Shown: piece after piece, positions 6,496-8,014 of the stretch
How positions within the stretch are numbered: position 1 is the stretch's first letter
Layout of the letters: the number at the start of each line of letters is the position of its first letter
Source: Rhodococcus_D sp039923155
GTDB taxonomy: Bacteria; Actinomycetota; Actinomycetes; Mycobacteriales; Mycobacteriaceae
Assembly: GCA_039923155.1 (NCBI GenBank)
Contig: JBDTDI010000041.1
Location: 1-8,014, forward strand
Length of the DNA stretch: 8,014 nt
Reading direction: 5' to 3'
Made by a program: the position numbers and the translations under genes
The notes under the pieces: model-generated
The model's database searches: none
Seen by the model: the letters and a program-made list of their open reading frames with translations, nothing else
What the model was told of the DNA's origin: nothing

Positions 6496-8014
6496 GAGGC
6501 CCCAGGGTAGGCCGGGGGTTCGGGAGCTGCGCGGTGGTGGGTGCGGGAGCGGGCGCGCCGCCGGAGGACCCCGTCCAGCTCCTCCGACAACCCCAGGGGG
6601 CGCCGCAGCCAGAAGACGACGACGGCGAGCGCGAGCACGGCCGCGATCCAGGCCTGCAGCACCACGAAGGGCGGGACGTTGCCCCCGTTGGGCAGCACCA
6701 CCAGCGAGACCACCGCCGAGACGGCGACCGCCGCGAAGCGGTACGCCCGGGCCGACGCCCAGGCCGCCAGGGGTACCGCCGCCCACAGCAGGTACCAGGG
6801 GTGCACCACCGGGAACAGGACCACGACCCCGGCGAGGGTGATGCCGAGCCCGCCGAAGGGGTGGATGCGACCCGCATGAACCGCCGCGAGCATCCGCAGG
6901 CCCAGCGCGGTCGCGCCGAGCGCCCCGAGCCCTCGGGTGAGGGTGAGCACCGCCGTGGTGTGGTCCCCCAGCCCGAGCGCCACACCAGCCTTGCCGGCGA
7001 CGAGGCCGGCCAGCGTGGACAGCGAGAGCCAGCTGCGCACCGTGTCCGCGGTGCTCAACGTGCCGGTCCAGCCGAAACCGAGGCCGCTGCCCTCGCTCAG
7101 GGCGACGAAGACCACTGCGGTGACCCCGACGAGCAGGGCCGCGGACCGCAGCACCGCGCTGAACCCACCGCCCCAGCGTCGGGCCAGCGCCATGCCCACG
7201 AAGCCGAGCGCGATGAGGCTCGGGACCTTGACCGCGGCCGACCCGGCGATGAGGGCCGAGCCGGCCAGCAGCAACAGCAGCGGCCGCCCGGTCAGGGACC
7301 CGGCGGCGGTGACGCCCGCCAGGGCCAGCTCGACACCGGCGGCCATGAGACCGAGCATCAGCGCCTCGTTGTGCACCCCGGAGATGAGGTGGAACAGCAC
7401 CAGCGGGTTCAGCACGCCAAGCCAGAGGGCCGACGTCGAGCTCACCCCGCACCGTCGGGCCAGACGCGGCAGGGCCCACACGAGCAGCCCGACCCCCGCG
7501 ATCGCCAGCAGGCGGTGCAGGAAGATACCCAGGATCAGGTTGTCCCCGGAGATCTGGGCGATGCCGCGGCCGAGGGAGAGGAACAACGGTCCGTAGGGGG
7601 CGGGGGTGTCGCGCCAGATGGTCGGCACGGTGCTGGTGAGGACGTTCCCGACGCCGAGGGCCTGGGCGGGTCCGAGCTGGTAGGGATCCAGCCCACGCGC
7701 GGCAATCTCGCTCTGCGCGAGGTAGGAGTAGACGTCCTTGGAAAACATCGGCGGGGCGACGCTGAGCGGCAGTGCCCAGAGCACGAGGGTCGTGTAGAGC
7801 TGGCGGGGGCTCAGCCGGTGCGCGGCGTCGCGGCGCACGAACCGCCCGACGAGGAGCCAGGCCAGCACGAGGAGGCCCATCCCCGTGAGCACGACCGCCA
7901 GGGCTGAGCTGGGCATCCGGGACGGCAGCCCGATGATCGGTTCCCCCAGCAGCGGGTTCTGCTGGACCGGGTTGGCCCCTGCGCCCAGGGCCCCCGCGGC
8001 CATCAGCAGCGTGC
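6492..8014 (-). CDS. mptB: Alpha-(1->6)-mannopyranosyltransferase MptB (5' end outside window)
   Basis: GT-C-type polytopic glycosyltransferase that uses polyprenyl-phosphate mannose outside the membrane to lengthen the alpha-1,6-mannan core of lipomannan-type lipoglycans. The visible 507 codons have many hydrophobic helices. Seen: APPMFSKDVYSYLAQSEIA, whose Asp (codon 7736-7734) is the conserved acidic residue of the first outer loop in GT-C enzymes; TPAPYGPLFLSLGRG; GVHNEALMLGLMAAGVE; GLGDHTTAVLTLTRGLG; and VHPWYLLWAAVPLAAWA, all familiar from mycobacterial MptB. A basic, Pro-containing tail follows the last helix. The ATG at 8003 is probably internal: TLLMAAGALGAG around it aligns with a conserved stretch some 40-50 residues inside the mycobacterial protein (recalled), so the start lies off the right edge. 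Its stop overlaps the ABC ATPase start, which ties the exporter to mptB. Confidence 0.92.
   Translation of the reverse strand, partial: TLLMAAGALGAGANPVQQNPLLGEPIIGLPSRMPSSALAVVLTGMGLLVLAWLLVGRFVRRDAAHRLSPRQLYTTLVLWALPLSVAPPMFSKDVYSYLAQSEIAARGLDPYQLGPAQALGVGNVLTSTVPTIWRDTPAPYGPLFLSLGRGIAQISGDNLILGIFLHRLLAIAGVGLLVWALPRLARRCGVSSTSALWLGVLNPLVLFHLISGVHNEALMLGLMAAGVELALAGVTAAGSLTGRPLLLLLAGSALIAGSAAVKVPSLIALGFVGMALARRWGGGFSAVLRSAALLVGVTAVVFVALSEGSGLGFGWTGTLSTADTVRSWLSLSTLAGLVAGKAGVALGLGDHTTAVLTLTRGLGALGATALGLRMLAAVHAGRIHPFGGLGITLAGVVVLFPVVHPWYLLWAAVPLAAWASARAYRFAAVAVSAVVSLVVLPNGGNVPPFVVLQAWIAAVLALAVVVFWLRRPLGLSEELDGVLRRRARSRTHHRAAPEPPAYPGAS

Noticed and set aside
5521..7479. Fusion of the ABC ATPase with a long N-terminal domain (and likewise an extended permease reaching 6985)
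   Set aside because: The extra upstream sequence is mptB or ATPase DNA read in the wrong frame. The GTG codons at the GTGA overlaps give proteins of normal family length.
8001..8003. ATG at 8003 as the mptB start
   Set aside because: The frame stays open to the window edge, and sequence on both sides of the Met matches a conserved internal part of MptB, so the gene is cut by the window.

Overview
The window is a GC-rich, gene-dense piece of an actinobacterial chromosome. It carries four readily recognised genes (tkt, ctaB, ctaA, mptB) plus an ABC exporter pair, in nearly the order known from Mycobacterium tuberculosis (tkt Rv1449c, ctaB Rv1451, ctaA Rv1456c, ABC genes Rv1457c and Rv1458c, mptB Rv1459c; order recalled, not searched). 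The GTG starts, TANNNT -10 boxes placed for leaderless transcripts, and MptB point to the Mycobacteriales/Pseudonocardiales side of the Actinomycetes. The genus cannot be fixed from the sequence alone.

Layout. Positions 1-1258 (minus): the N-terminal 60% of transketolase, running off the left edge. Positions 1259-1505: a divergent control region with candidate promoters and two small inverted repeats. Positions 1506-3746 (plus): ctaB (heme O synthase), a 110-residue protein of unknown function, and an unassigned ATP-grasp ligase. Positions 3689-8014 (minus; transcribed right to left): mptB (5' end off the right edge), an ABC ATPase, an ABC-2 permease and ctaA (heme A synthase). The two blocks meet tail to tail, with the ATP-grasp gene and ctaA overlapping by 58 bases.

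How the genes work together. CtaB farnesylates heme B to heme O and CtaA oxidises heme O to heme A, the cofactor of aa3-type cytochrome oxidase, so both steps are encoded here on opposite strands. MptB elongates the alpha-1,6-mannan core of lipomannan-type lipoglycans on the outer face of the membrane. It is translationally coupled to the ABC exporter through two GTGA stop/start overlaps sharing 11 identical bases. The exporter substrate is unknown. ctaA follows after 63 bases and appears to have its own leaderless promoter.

Most of the window is conserved housekeeping sequence. The less explained parts are the small-protein/ATP-grasp pair between ctaB and ctaA, the exporter coupled to mptB, and a CtaA variant with Asn in place of a heme-pocket His. 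I saw no RNA genes, mobile elements or CRISPR arrays.
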